From positions 1 through 30,850 of the forward strand of contig WRCR01000006.1 of assembly GCA_009783865.1 (NCBI GenBank): 30,850 bases of DNA. Reading direction: 5' to 3'. Every line of letters starts with the position of its first letter. The first letter of the stretch is position 1. This document shows positions 8,536 through 16,066 of the stretch, in pieces. The notes beneath the pieces are model-generated. The model was given only the letters and a program-made list of their open reading frames with translations, had not been told where the DNA came from and searched no databases. A program made the translations under genes and the position numbers. Source of the DNA: Planctomycetaceae bacterium. GTDB taxonomy: Bacteria > Planctomycetota > Planctomycetia > Pirellulales > Thermoguttaceae.

Positions 8536-8587
8536 CAACTCCGCAAAATCAATTCCAAAACACCTGAATCCAAAATCAGAGATTGTT

Positions 8588-9043
8588 ATGCAGACAGAAA
8601 ATCAAACAATTTCACAAGACACGTCCGTATCTGCTTCCGAAGATTCTTGTCCTTCCCAAACAACTACAAGAATTCAGCCGTCTTGCTTTTTTGTTACATT
8701 GCTATTCGCCGCTGCCGTACTCGGTATTTTGGCGTTTGTTATGGTAAAAATAATACCGAAATGCGAGGAAATTTTCTGTGATTTCGATGCCGAACTTCCC
8801 GTTATGACCATTGTTGTGATAACGGCATCCAACTTTTTGACACGTTTTTGGTGCTGTTTGTTTTTGCTTGTGCCTTTGGTGATTTGGTTATTCATAAAAA
8901 GACACAAGATTCCTGTGGGTATTCTCAATCTTTTGTCTTTGCTGCTTGTTGTTTTCTCTATTGTCGGGATTCTTATTGGTGTTTTTATTTTTATTGCGTG
9001 CCTTATGCCGCTGCTCGTATTTAACTGCCGTCTCCCGACATGA
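8588..9043 (+). CDS. Hypothetical membrane protein, three hydrophobic segments
   Basis: I do not recognise a family. From the ATG at 8588 the product has 151 residues: a polar, Ser/Thr-rich N-terminus (about 1-25) and three hydrophobic segments separated by short charged loops (KIIPKCEE, IKRHKIP). The open frame extends upstream to a GTG at 8495, but that codon lies before the promoter at 8507-8535 and has no ribosome site, so the shorter form is preferred. A copy of the dispersed CACTTTTT repeat begins one base after the stop codon. Function unknown. Confidence 0.6.
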   Translation: MQTENQTISQDTSVSASEDSCPSQTTTRIQPSCFFVTLLFAAAVLGILAFVMVKIIPKCEEIFCDFDAELPVMTIVVITASNFLTRFWCCLFLLVPLVIWLFIKRHKIPVGILNLLSLLLVVFSIVGILIGVFIFIACLMPLLVFNCRLPT

Positions 9044-9170
9044 CACTTTTTGCTCTTGCTAACATTTGCGGGGGTGTTATTCAGGTAAAACAAACGCATT
9101 GGCAGGCATTTGCGTCTTATTTTTAGGGGTTTGGCTATGTAAAAATTTTTCGAGTCAGGGTCTGTTGTTG
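9044..9170 (+). repeat. Dispersed intergenic repeat, copy A (internally deleted)
   Basis: The copy begins CACTTTTTGCTCTTGC and ends near TTTTTCGAGTCAGGG. It matches copy B (13831-14050) in two blocks: 9044-9080 and 9081-9170. The roughly 80-90 bases that separate these blocks in copy B are missing here, with the join at GTGTTAT/TCAGG. It lies directly after the stop codon of the preceding gene. Confidence 0.85.
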
Positions 9171-9186
9171 GGTACTCAGAGGACTA

Positions 9187-9215
9187 TTGAGTTTCAATTC
9201 CAAAGAGTGTAAAAT
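9187..9215 (+). promoter_or_regulatory. Promoter giving a possibly leaderless transcript
   Basis: TTGAGT (9187-9192), 17-bp spacer, TAAAAT (9210-9215). The predicted transcript start (about 9221-9223) coincides with the ATG at 9222, and no Shine-Dalgarno sequence is visible, so the mRNA may have no leader. Confidence 0.5.
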
Positions 9216-9221
9216 TACGGC

Positions 9222-10244
9222 ATGAAAATATTATCTGTTTTGTTTCCGTTGTTATTTTCAGTGTTCTGTGCAGCCATCAGCGTTTTTGCAGAGGAACCGG
9301 CAAAGACGGATGTCATTCGTTTTGGGATTCATTGGCAGCCGCAGTCGCAGTTTGCCGGTGTGCTAGTTGCTGTTGAAAAGGGCTTTTTTCAGAAATATGT
9401 TCCGAACAAAAAAGTAGAAATTACTCTGCCCGGCACTTCCAAAAGGGCAATAGCCGGAGTCGGTACCGGCAACATCGATTTCTCTACCTGCTGGTTTCCT
9501 GACGCACTCTATCATCAGATGTTGAACCCAAGCAGCAAGATAGTCCTTTTATCACAGGTAACATACACAACGCCGCTAATGCTGGTCGCTCATCGCGGTG
9601 ACGGAATAAGAACACCTAGCGACCTTAACGGACGCAGAGTGCAGACGTGGCTCGGCAACGACATTATGGTAAAACACTTTCTGCAAAAGTTCGACATACG
9701 CCCGGTTCATATACCGCAAGGAAGCAGCATGACACCGTTTCTCTATCGCAGCGTTGATGTTGCCTGCGCAATGTATTACAACGAATATCACACCCTAACA
9801 GAACACGGTTTGAAGCCGGAAGATATTCAAGTAATCCGCTTAAGAGAATACGGATTCGACTTTCCCGGCGATGGAATTTATTGTCACGAAAAAACATTTC
9901 GGGAACAGCCGGAATTATGCAAAGGTGTTATTGCGGCTGTTCAAGACGGCTGGAAATTTGCCATCGACGAAAAAAACGAAGCGGAAACACTCCGTATCGT
10001 CACGAAGTACATCAAAGAAGCAGATACCATTTCCAGTAAAAGTCATCAACGCTGGATGCTGCGGACTTTCAAACTCGATTTAACCGCACCATACGGCGGA
10101 GATGCGGAAAGCAGCAGCGATATTTTACAGGAAACCGACTTTGACCGAATTCTCAATATCTTCAAAAATGCCGACGAACTCAAAGACGAGAAAAATATCG
10201 TCTTTCCAAAATATACCGACTTCTACCCTTACGGAAAAAAATAA
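9222..10244 (+). CDS. NMT1/THI5-like ABC transporter substrate-binding protein
   Basis: The 340-residue protein has a signal peptide (about residues 1-23, cleaved near VFA-EE) and the NMT1/THI5-like periplasmic binding fold. Typical blocks are the FGIHWQPQSQFAGVLVAVEKGFF opening (pseudo-substrate helix), the GTGNIDFSTCW segment, and RTPSDLNGRRVQTW before the second lobe. Family members bind pyrimidine precursors, riboflavin, taurine or similar small molecules for an ABC importer. No ATPase or permease gene is beside it, so it is an orphan whose ligand is unknown. I saw no TPP riboswitch upstream; that space holds repeat copy A and a promoter. Confidence 0.85.
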   Translation: MKILSVLFPLLFSVFCAAISVFAEEPAKTDVIRFGIHWQPQSQFAGVLVAVEKGFFQKYVPNKKVEITLPGTSKRAIAGVGTGNIDFSTCWFPDALYHQMLNPSSKIVLLSQVTYTTPLMLVAHRGDGIRTPSDLNGRRVQTWLGNDIMVKHFLQKFDIRPVHIPQGSSMTPFLYRSVDVACAMYYNEYHTLTEHGLKPEDIQVIRLREYGFDFPGDGIYCHEKTFREQPELCKGVIAAVQDGWKFAIDEKNEAETLRIVTKYIKEADTISSKSHQRWMLRTFKLDLTAPYGGDAESSSDILQETDFDRILNIFKNADELKDEKNIVFPKYTDFYPYGKK

Positions 10245-10248
10245 CTTC

Positions 10249-10255
10249 AAGGAGG
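10249..10255 (+). promoter_or_regulatory. Ribosome binding site AAGGAGG that decides the start
   Basis: AAGGAGG lies one base before a candidate ATG at 10257 but 10 bases before the ATG at 10266. The second spacing is the workable one, so translation should start at 10266. It is one of the few strong Shine-Dalgarno sequences in the window. Confidence 0.75.
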
Positions 10256-10265
10256 GATGCCGACT

Positions 10266-12656
10266 ATGTTTCGTTTTGCGGCGGCAAGTGCCGTTCTCAT
10301 TTGTTTCGTGCTTGTCAAACCGGCAACTACGCAGGAACTCGAACCGGATAAAGTCCGCCGGGCTATCGAACAGGGTATCCAATACCTGAAGAGCCGTGAA
10401 AAAAACGGCAGTTGGGGAGCATACCTAGAGGAACGTATGGGACCTACTTCATTGGCGGTGTTGGCACTAATCAGTTGCGGTGTTCCGAAAGATGACCCCG
10501 TAATCGATAGAGCAATGAATTTTCTTCGTCAGAACTCCGGCAATAAAGCGGGAAAAAATTATTCCATTTCTTTGCAAACGATGGCTTTCTGCCTCGTTGA
10601 CCCGGAACGCGACCTCGCTTTTATTCGTGAAAATGTCGAATTGTTCAAAGGAATGCAAATCCGTGAAAATAACGAACACAGCGGCGGCTGGGATTACCTC
10701 CCGGTAAGCGGTTCAAACCGGTCGGACTTGTCGAATTCGCAATTTTCGATTCTCGCACTTTACGAAGCAGAACGTGTCGGTGTTTCCGTTCCGAGAGATG
10801 TCTGGCATCGTGCCGCCGCATATTGGACTAGAACGCAAAATAAAAACGGCTCGTGGGGTTATACTCCTGCTCCAAGAGGCGGCAGCGGCAACGGAAACGG
10901 ACATGGCAGCATGACCTGTGCCGGTATCGCAAGTATGGTGATAACATCGGGAATTACCGGTGCAGGCGGTGCAAAAATCAACGGGAACAAAATCCTCTGT
11001 TCACTGCCCGCTCAACACAGCGAAACATATCGAATTGAAGCCGGTATTGATTGGCTTGACAAACATTTTTCCGTATCGCAGAATCCGCAGTTCGGCGGCT
11101 CGCATCTTTATTATTATCTTTACGCTTTGGAACGTGTCGGCAGAATGACAAACCGCCGGTTTATCGGACAGCACGATTGGTACCGCGAAGGCGCGGCGCA
11201 ACTCTTGCGTACCAGAGATGAATTCACCGGCTGCTGGCGCAGTCACGGAGCCGAAAACGATATTGTCGCAACTTCTTTCGCTCTGTTGTTTCTTTCAAAG
11301 GGACGCAGACCGGTGCTGATGTCCAAAGTACAATTCGGAAAAACAAACGACTGGAACGTTCATCCTAACGATGCTAATAATATCACTAACTATGCCGAGA
11401 AGAATTGGAAAATTGATTTGACGTGGCAAAACATTGAGATTAAAAGAGCTACCGTCGACCATTTAATTCAAACGCCGGTACTGTACTTCTGCGGAAATAA
11501 TTCGCCGCTGCCTGATAACAAAAACGAAGCCGATGAATTGGTGCAGAAACTGCGCGGCTATCTCGAACTCGGCGGCTTCATTCTTGCGGAAAGTCAGCCG
11601 GACGGTGCTGCCTTCGATAAGGGTTTTCGGGAATTGACAAAATTGATGTTTCCTGAACCGGATTATGAACTGCGCTTGCTGGAATCGTCGCACCCGATTT
11701 GGGCGGCTGAAACACCGATTGAGCCGGAATTTCTGCGTCCGCTGGAAGGTATTTCCTTCGGCTGCCGAACAAGCGTTGTGTATGCACCGCCATTCAAGGA
11801 TAATTTTGCGGGCAACAAACCGTCGTTGTCATGTCTTTGGGAGGTCGCCGATATTTTTAACCGCCGTGAAAACATTTCGCCAGCAGTGCAGCGGCAGATT
11901 GATGCCGGTTTGAAGACCGGTTTGAATATCCTGGCTTACGCTACTAACCGTGAATTGAAATACAAAGACGAAATCGCAGAATCGGTAGAGAAAAAGGCAG
12001 CGGACAGCGGCACGCATCGCGGCAGTGTGTTTATCGGTGTGCTGGAACATTCCGGCGGAGCGGGTTCTGCACCGCGTGCTGCTTCCAACTTGCTTCGCTG
12101 GCTCAATCTCAATTACGGAACGCCGGTCGCTTCAAAAACGGAATCGGTCTCACTCAACGGCGATAATTTATTCGCCTATCCGTTTTTAATGATGCACGGC
12201 AGAAACTCCTTTGAATGGACGGAAGCGCAATGCGGCGCATTGAAAAAACATTTGGAGAACGGCGGTTTTCTTTTCGCAGATGCCGTATGTTCTTCAAAGG
12301 AATTTGATGTTTCGTTTAAAGCGGTAATGAGGACGATGTTTCCGAATCAACCATTGGAGCGGATACCATCAGATGACGCATTGTTTTCGGAGCAGCACGG
12401 CGGCACAGTAATTCGGACATTGCCGCTGCGCATACCGGAGCGTTCACCGGAGCGTAAAACGATGGTATCAGAGCGGGAAGTTGAACCGGAACTTTACGGA
12501 ATACAGAAGGACGGACGCTGGCTCGTTGTATATTCTCCGAATGATGTCAGTTGCGCTTTGGAGTCGGCGAGTTCATTAGAATGCCGCGGTTATACACCAA
12601 AGGGTGCGATGCAGTTAGCGGTGAATGTATTGTTTTATGCTTTAGGACATTGGTGA
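10266..12656 (+). CDS. Secreted prenyltransferase-repeat protein with two DUF4159 domains
   Basis: From the ATG at 10266 the product has 796 residues. It opens with a signal peptide (FRFAAASAVLICFVLV, about residues 2-22). Next comes an alpha/alpha-barrel region with prenyltransferase/squalene-oxidase-type repeats (about 30-350), marked by GIQYLKSREKNGSW, NKNGSWGY and GCWRSHG. The second half carries two DUF4159-like domains: one near 400-520 (TPVLYFCGNN, GGFILAES, LMFPEPDYEL) and one near 635-780 (FLMMHGRNSFEW, NGGFLFADAVC, FPNQPLERI). DUF4159 is common in planctomycetes beside VWA and MoxR genes; its function is unknown. The barrel probably binds a ligand rather than acting as a terpene enzyme, since no DxDD motif was seen. 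The next gene begins 4 bp after the stop. Confidence 0.85.
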   Translation: MFRFAAASAVLICFVLVKPATTQELEPDKVRRAIEQGIQYLKSREKNGSWGAYLEERMGPTSLAVLALISCGVPKDDPVIDRAMNFLRQNSGNKAGKNYSISLQTMAFCLVDPERDLAFIRENVELFKGMQIRENNEHSGGWDYLPVSGSNRSDLSNSQFSILALYEAERVGVSVPRDVWHRAAAYWTRTQNKNGSWGYTPAPRGGSGNGNGHGSMTCAGIASMVITSGITGAGGAKINGNKILCSLPAQHSETYRIEAGIDWLDKHFSVSQNPQFGGSHLYYYLYALERVGRMTNRRFIGQHDWYREGAAQLLRTRDEFTGCWRSHGAENDIVATSFALLFLSKGRRPVLMSKVQFGKTNDWNVHPNDANNITNYAEKNWKIDLTWQNIEIKRATVDHLIQTPVLYFCGNNSPLPDNKNEADELVQKLRGYLELGGFILAESQPDGAAFDKGFRELTKLMFPEPDYELRLLESSHPIWAAETPIEPEFLRPLEGISFGCRTSVVYAPPFKDNFAGNKPSLSCLWEVADIFNRRENISPAVQRQIDAGLKTGLNILAYATNRELKYKDEIAESVEKKAADSGTHRGSVFIGVLEHSGGAGSAPRAASNLLRWLNLNYGTPVASKTESVSLNGDNLFAYPFLMMHGRNSFEWTEAQCGALKKHLENGGFLFADAVCSSKEFDVSFKAVMRTMFPNQPLERIPSDDALFSEQHGGTVIRTLPLRIPERSPERKTMVSEREVEPELYGIQKDGRWLVVYSPNDVSCALESASSLECRGYTPKGAMQLAVNVLFYALGHW

Positions 12657-12660
12657 TAAT

Positions 12661-13785
12661 ATGATAAACTATTATAAGACAATGAATTTGCGCACCGTAA
12701 CAATTTGTACGACATTTGTGATACTCATCGCAATGTCCGTATTGTTTTTTTTCTATTACCTGTCAGTTGATGTAAAACCATCGCCTGTGGCAGTACGTAC
12801 CTTCGCGGTTCTTGCAGGGGTGCCGCTTCTCTTGAACCTTATTTTCGCATGGTTTTACAAGAATCGAATTTCCGGTCTTATTCTGTTAATAGCAGCGGTG
12901 CTTTACAGTGTACCGCTGTTTGTTATTTTATTTTTGATGCGGGACAACAATACTGAATACTTTTACAAGCAAATTTTCGCTGCGATATTCTATGTGTTTT
13001 GTATTTTATTTCCGTGCTGGATAATAGCATACAGTGTGGAAGTGTTTCGTAAAGTGACTTGTCAGGAAACAGTGAATGTGCCGTCGGAAAGTCATCAAAA
13101 AGTGCCTGCTATACCGGTACCGCTTTCTTGCCCGATTTGCAAAAGAACACCGGAACTGATTCAATCGCCGGAGTGCGTTTGTTTGCAGTGTGAAGGTCCT
13201 ATCTATAAGAAGTTGCGGACAGAGCATCAACTAAAAACGCAGAATTTCGAGACGGAAGCAGAAGCAATCGTTGAGTGGAATACAATGGTTCGTCATATTA
13301 GAAGAGACAATCCTTTGATATTGTGTTTGCAGGCAATTTTTCGGCGAACCGCTGCCGCTCCCCGCTCCGCAGCGATTTGGACTACGAGAGTGCTGATAAC
13401 AGCGTTGCTCGCGCTTGGATTATTCTTTAGTTGGTACCACATAGATAGTGCCGGATATTTGGCGTTTCTTCTTTCGTTATTTGCTTGCCTACCGCTTGTA
13501 GTGAACCTTTCTCTTTTACGGTTTTTTAAGAACCGTGTTTCCGAAACATCTCTGCTAATAGCGGCGGTGTTTTACAGTATACCGGTGTTTTTTCAATTCA
13601 TTATGGTTCACCGTGAAAACCTTAAGACAGACGGAATAGTTTATTTTTCTTTTCCTGTTGCCTTTCTGATTTCGGGAGTATTTATAATGCTGCCGGGTTG
13701 GCTTATAGCGGTTGGAGCAGAACTGTATATTCGGCTAACTCGTCGGCGGACATCGGCGGGTGATAGCCCGGCGGAGAGTATGTAA
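12661..13785 (+). CDS. Internally duplicated membrane protein with central Lar-like zinc motif
   Basis: The 374-residue protein has two homologous membrane halves. Compare LLNLIFAWFYKNRISGLILLIAAVLYSVPLF (about residues 57-88) with VVNLSLLRFFKNRVSETSLLIAAVFYSIPVF (about 280-310); each half has about four hydrophobic segments. Between them is a soluble insert with C157/C160 (CPIC), C172/C174/C177 and a downstream W206-N207 (EAEAIVEWNTMV). That layout resembles the Lar/restriction-alleviation zinc-ribbon family (CPxCG...C..C...WN). The membrane halves are not of a family I recognise. The gene starts 4 bp after the DUF4159 gene stop, so translational coupling is likely. The function is unknown; a link to restriction alleviation would be over-reading. 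Confidence 0.75.
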   Translation: MINYYKTMNLRTVTICTTFVILIAMSVLFFFYYLSVDVKPSPVAVRTFAVLAGVPLLLNLIFAWFYKNRISGLILLIAAVLYSVPLFVILFLMRDNNTEYFYKQIFAAIFYVFCILFPCWIIAYSVEVFRKVTCQETVNVPSESHQKVPAIPVPLSCPICKRTPELIQSPECVCLQCEGPIYKKLRTEHQLKTQNFETEAEAIVEWNTMVRHIRRDNPLILCLQAIFRRTAAAPRSAAIWTTRVLITALLALGLFFSWYHIDSAGYLAFLLSLFACLPLVVNLSLLRFFKNRVSETSLLIAAVFYSIPVFFQFIMVHRENLKTDGIVYFSFPVAFLISGVFIMLPGWLIAVGAELYIRLTRRRTSAGDSPAESM

Positions 13786-13830
13786 AAGTTTTGCGGGAAT
13801 ATCATTTGATAGGCTGCTGTCTTTCGAAAG

Positions 13831-14050
13831 CGGCACTTTTTGCTATTGCCAACATTAGCGGTTGTGTTATCATTTGCGCAGGTTATCACAAGGTAGACAA
13901 CCGACCTCGCCACTCAAAATGTTAAAATGGAAAAGAAAATGTTAAATCGGGTAGTTCAGGTAAAAAAAGGGTATTGGCAGGCATTTGCTCCTTGTTTTTT
14001 AGGGGTTTGGCTCTGCAAAAATTTTTCGAGTCAGGGCTTGTTGTTCGGCG
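13831..14050 (+). repeat. Dispersed intergenic repeat, copy B (longest)
   Basis: This copy fills about half of the gap between the duplicated membrane protein and the dipeptidase. Block 1 (13831-13895) begins CGGCACTTTTTGCTATTGCC and runs to TTATCACAAGG; it is shared with copies A, C and D. Block 2 (about 13955-14040: TTCAGGTAAA, GGCAGGCATTTGC, TTTAGGGGTTTGGCT, TTTTTCGAGTCAGGG) is shared only with copy A. An open frame across it from 13927 has no gene-like support: the matching frame in copy A is interrupted by TAG. The rest of the 13786-14206 gap holds the short repeats at 14110-14180. Confidence 0.85.
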
Positions 14051-14109
14051 GTTTTGAGGGGTGCCGGGGAAACTTGCAATTGGACTGCGTCTCTGTTCGG
14101 TTGATTTTT

Positions 14110-14180
14110 TTTCAATTTTGCGTAAGATTGGGTCTTTCAATTTTGCGTAGGATTTCTGTATTTCTGAAATACGCCTACGC
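14110..14180. repeat. 20-bp direct repeat pair and inverted repeat upstream of the dipeptidase gene
   Basis: TTTCAATTTTGCGTAAGATT (14110-14129) recurs at 14135-14154 with one mismatch, period 25. The second copy also starts an inverted repeat: GCGTAGG (14145-14151) pairs with CCTACGC (14174-14180), with TTTC/GAAA inside. The block ends 26 bp before the start codon at 14207, so it could be an operator or an mRNA leader structure. Confidence 0.6.
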
Positions 14181-14206
14181 TAATATACCAACACAGGAAA
14201 TTAACC

Positions 14207-15865
14207 ATGAAAGCACTATTAGCATCTTTTGTTTTTGTAACGACCGGTATACTCGTCTTTGCTCAACCTCTTATGAATAACGAAGCAATCGAACTACAGC
14301 GGATACTCAATCAGTATCAGACGGAATGTCTGGAACTCTTCAAGAAAGCCAACGCCGCTGAATGGGAAGCAATGACCACCGGTAAGGAAGAAGCATTCAA
14401 GCGTTGTACTGCCGCCAAATTGGAATACGCAAAATATCACAGCAATCGGGAGCAATACGCAAAAATCAAAACGCTGTTTCAACGTGCAACCAGTCTTTCT
14501 GCGGTTGACAAACGGGCTGCGGAAAAGATGCTTGTCGCTTATGAGCAGAATCAACTGCCGCCGGAACTACTTCAAAAAATGCAGGAAATGTCTTCAGAAA
14601 TCGAAATGATTTTTCAGAATTTTCGCGGAAAATTAGACGGAAAAGAATACAGCAATAACGATTTACTCGAAGCCATTGAAGCCGAAACCGATTCTGCGAA
14701 ACGGCAGCAAATTTGGGAAGCATTGAAACAAGTCGGTGAACAGTCCGCCGCTAAAATTGTTGCGCTGGCGAAAGTCCGCAATCAGGCGGCAAAACAACTC
14801 GGCTTTAAAAACTATTGGGAAATGCAGGTTCACTTTCAGGAATATAAACCGCAGGAATTGCTGGCTATTTTTGAGGAATTGGACAAGTTGACGAAACCGC
14901 TCTTCGTTCAAATGAAGAATGAACTTGATGCGGAATTAGCGGAAAAGTTTGGAATCGCACCGGAAAAGTTAATGCCGTGGCATTATGATAATCCGTTTTT
15001 TCAACAGGCACCGCCGTCAAAGGAAATAAATACGAATATCTTTTTTGAAGACAAAACGGAAGAGGATATCATTGCGATTGCAGTGAAGTATTTCAAACAT
15101 CTCGGTTTGGACTTTGAAACGATATTGAAAAACAGCGATATGTTTTATCGTGAAGGGAAAAATCAGCACGCTTTCAGTATTGATATGGACACGCTCGGCG
15201 ATGTGCGAAACCTGTGCAATGTCAGACCGACTTCCGATTGGATGGAAACCGTTCTGCATGAAGCCGGTCACGGAGTATATTCACTGGGACATAACCGCAA
15301 CCTGCCGTTTAATCTTCGCGACCCGGCGCATATTTTTACAACGGAAGGCGTTGCGATGCTCTTAGGGGCAAAGGCGCGTGAACCGAAGTGGTTGTCCCGC
15401 TTTGCCGATGTTGACGAAAAGGAAACCGAAAAGTACGCCGCCGCATTGAAGAAACAGCGGATTCGGGAACAGTTGATTTTCTGCCGCTGGACGCTGGTAA
15501 TGTTGAACTTTGAGAAAATGTTGTATGAAAATCCCGATGCTGGCCTTGTCAAACTTTGGCAGGAGACGGTTGAGAAATATCAACTTTTGAATTATCCTAA
15601 AGAGCGCGAGCAGGGCGATTGGGCTTCCAAGCCGCATTTTGTTATCGCGCCGGTGTATTATCATAATTACATGCTCGGCGAATTGTTTGCGGCGCAACTC
15701 CGCCGTTCTTTGGGAACTGTTTTTCAAAATGATGAACCTAAAGCGGCAGTGATTTTGAACGAAAAGGTGTTTGCACCGGGTGCCTTGTATCCTTGGCGGG
15801 AATTTGTGAAGCAGACAACCGGCGAACCGCTTTCGCCGAAAGCGTTTGCAGAAGAACTGCGTTAA
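14207..15865 (+). CDS. Secreted M2-type (angiotensin-converting-enzyme-like) zinc dipeptidase
   Basis: The 552-residue protein has a signal peptide (about residues 1-19, VFA-QP). It then shows the helical N-terminal region of M2/M3-like peptidases, including AEWEAMTTG and LGFKNYWEMQVHFQ. The zinc site is HEAGH (in METVLHEAGHGVYSLGH) with a downstream glutamate in FTTEGVAMLLGA as the likely third ligand. This places it in the MA-clan dipeptidyl carboxypeptidase/oligopeptidase group. M2 fits best because of the AEW opening and the spacing, but an M3 label is possible. It probably trims peptides in the periplasm. AGGAA lies upstream of the ATG. The gene stands apart from its neighbours, with a repeat-rich leader. 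Confidence 0.85.
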   Translation: MKALLASFVFVTTGILVFAQPLMNNEAIELQRILNQYQTECLELFKKANAAEWEAMTTGKEEAFKRCTAAKLEYAKYHSNREQYAKIKTLFQRATSLSAVDKRAAEKMLVAYEQNQLPPELLQKMQEMSSEIEMIFQNFRGKLDGKEYSNNDLLEAIEAETDSAKRQQIWEALKQVGEQSAAKIVALAKVRNQAAKQLGFKNYWEMQVHFQEYKPQELLAIFEELDKLTKPLFVQMKNELDAELAEKFGIAPEKLMPWHYDNPFFQQAPPSKEINTNIFFEDKTEEDIIAIAVKYFKHLGLDFETILKNSDMFYREGKNQHAFSIDMDTLGDVRNLCNVRPTSDWMETVLHEAGHGVYSLGHNRNLPFNLRDPAHIFTTEGVAMLLGAKAREPKWLSRFADVDEKETEKYAAALKKQRIREQLIFCRWTLVMLNFEKMLYENPDAGLVKLWQETVEKYQLLNYPKEREQGDWASKPHFVIAPVYYHNYMLGELFAAQLRRSLGTVFQNDEPKAAVILNEKVFAPGALYPWREFVKQTTGEPLSPKAFAEELR

Positions 15866-15896
15866 TCGGCGTTACGTTAATCGAGAGCCGCCGATT
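15864..15896 (+). other. Hairpin overlapping the dipeptidase stop codon
   Basis: AATCGGCG (15864-15871) pairs with CGCCGATT (15889-15896) across a 17-nt loop. It begins inside the TAA stop codon. No T-tract follows, so it may stabilise the mRNA end or be a weak terminator. Confidence 0.35.
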
Positions 15897-15933
15897 GTGT
15901 CGGTGCTGCATAATATCGTATGGGGGTGTGTAA

Positions 15934-16059
15934 AAATTTCTGGGGAAGCGGTTGGCTGCAACACCGAAAACGAGCGTTAAACTTGATGAGCAGATAGACG
16001 CATTGGTATATGCGTTATGCGGTTTAACGGCGGAGGAGATAGCGGTGGTTGAAGGGTGA
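15934..16059 (+). pseudogene. C-terminal remnant of an adenine-specific DNA methyltransferase/restriction gene
   Basis: After an in-frame TAA at 15931, a short open frame runs to TGA at 16057-16059 with no ATG. Its last residues read LDEQIDALVYALCGLTAEEI followed by AVVEG. This matches the very end of many Eco57I-like type II and related N6-adenine methylases, which finish IDxLVYxLYGLTxEEIxIVEG. Only about the last 40 codons are present and nothing upstream resembles the rest of such a gene, so this is a decayed 3' end left after deletion. It lies in the gap between the dipeptidase and the convergent VWA gene; nothing else was recognised in 15897-15933. Confidence 0.75.
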
Positions 16060-16066
16060 GATGAAA

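Noticed and set aside
8495..8587. Upstream GTG start for the small membrane protein
   Set aside because: It precedes the likely promoter at 8507-8535, has no ribosome site, and adds residues without pattern.
9044..9221. TPP riboswitch in front of the NMT1/THI5-like gene
   Set aside because: I looked for the conserved CTGAGA and ACC-TGA blocks and found no credible set; the space is a dispersed repeat and a promoter.
13927..14280. Plus-strand 117-codon open frame
   Set aside because: It lies mostly in repeat copy B and short repeats and overlaps the start of the dipeptidase; the matching frame in copy A has a stop.
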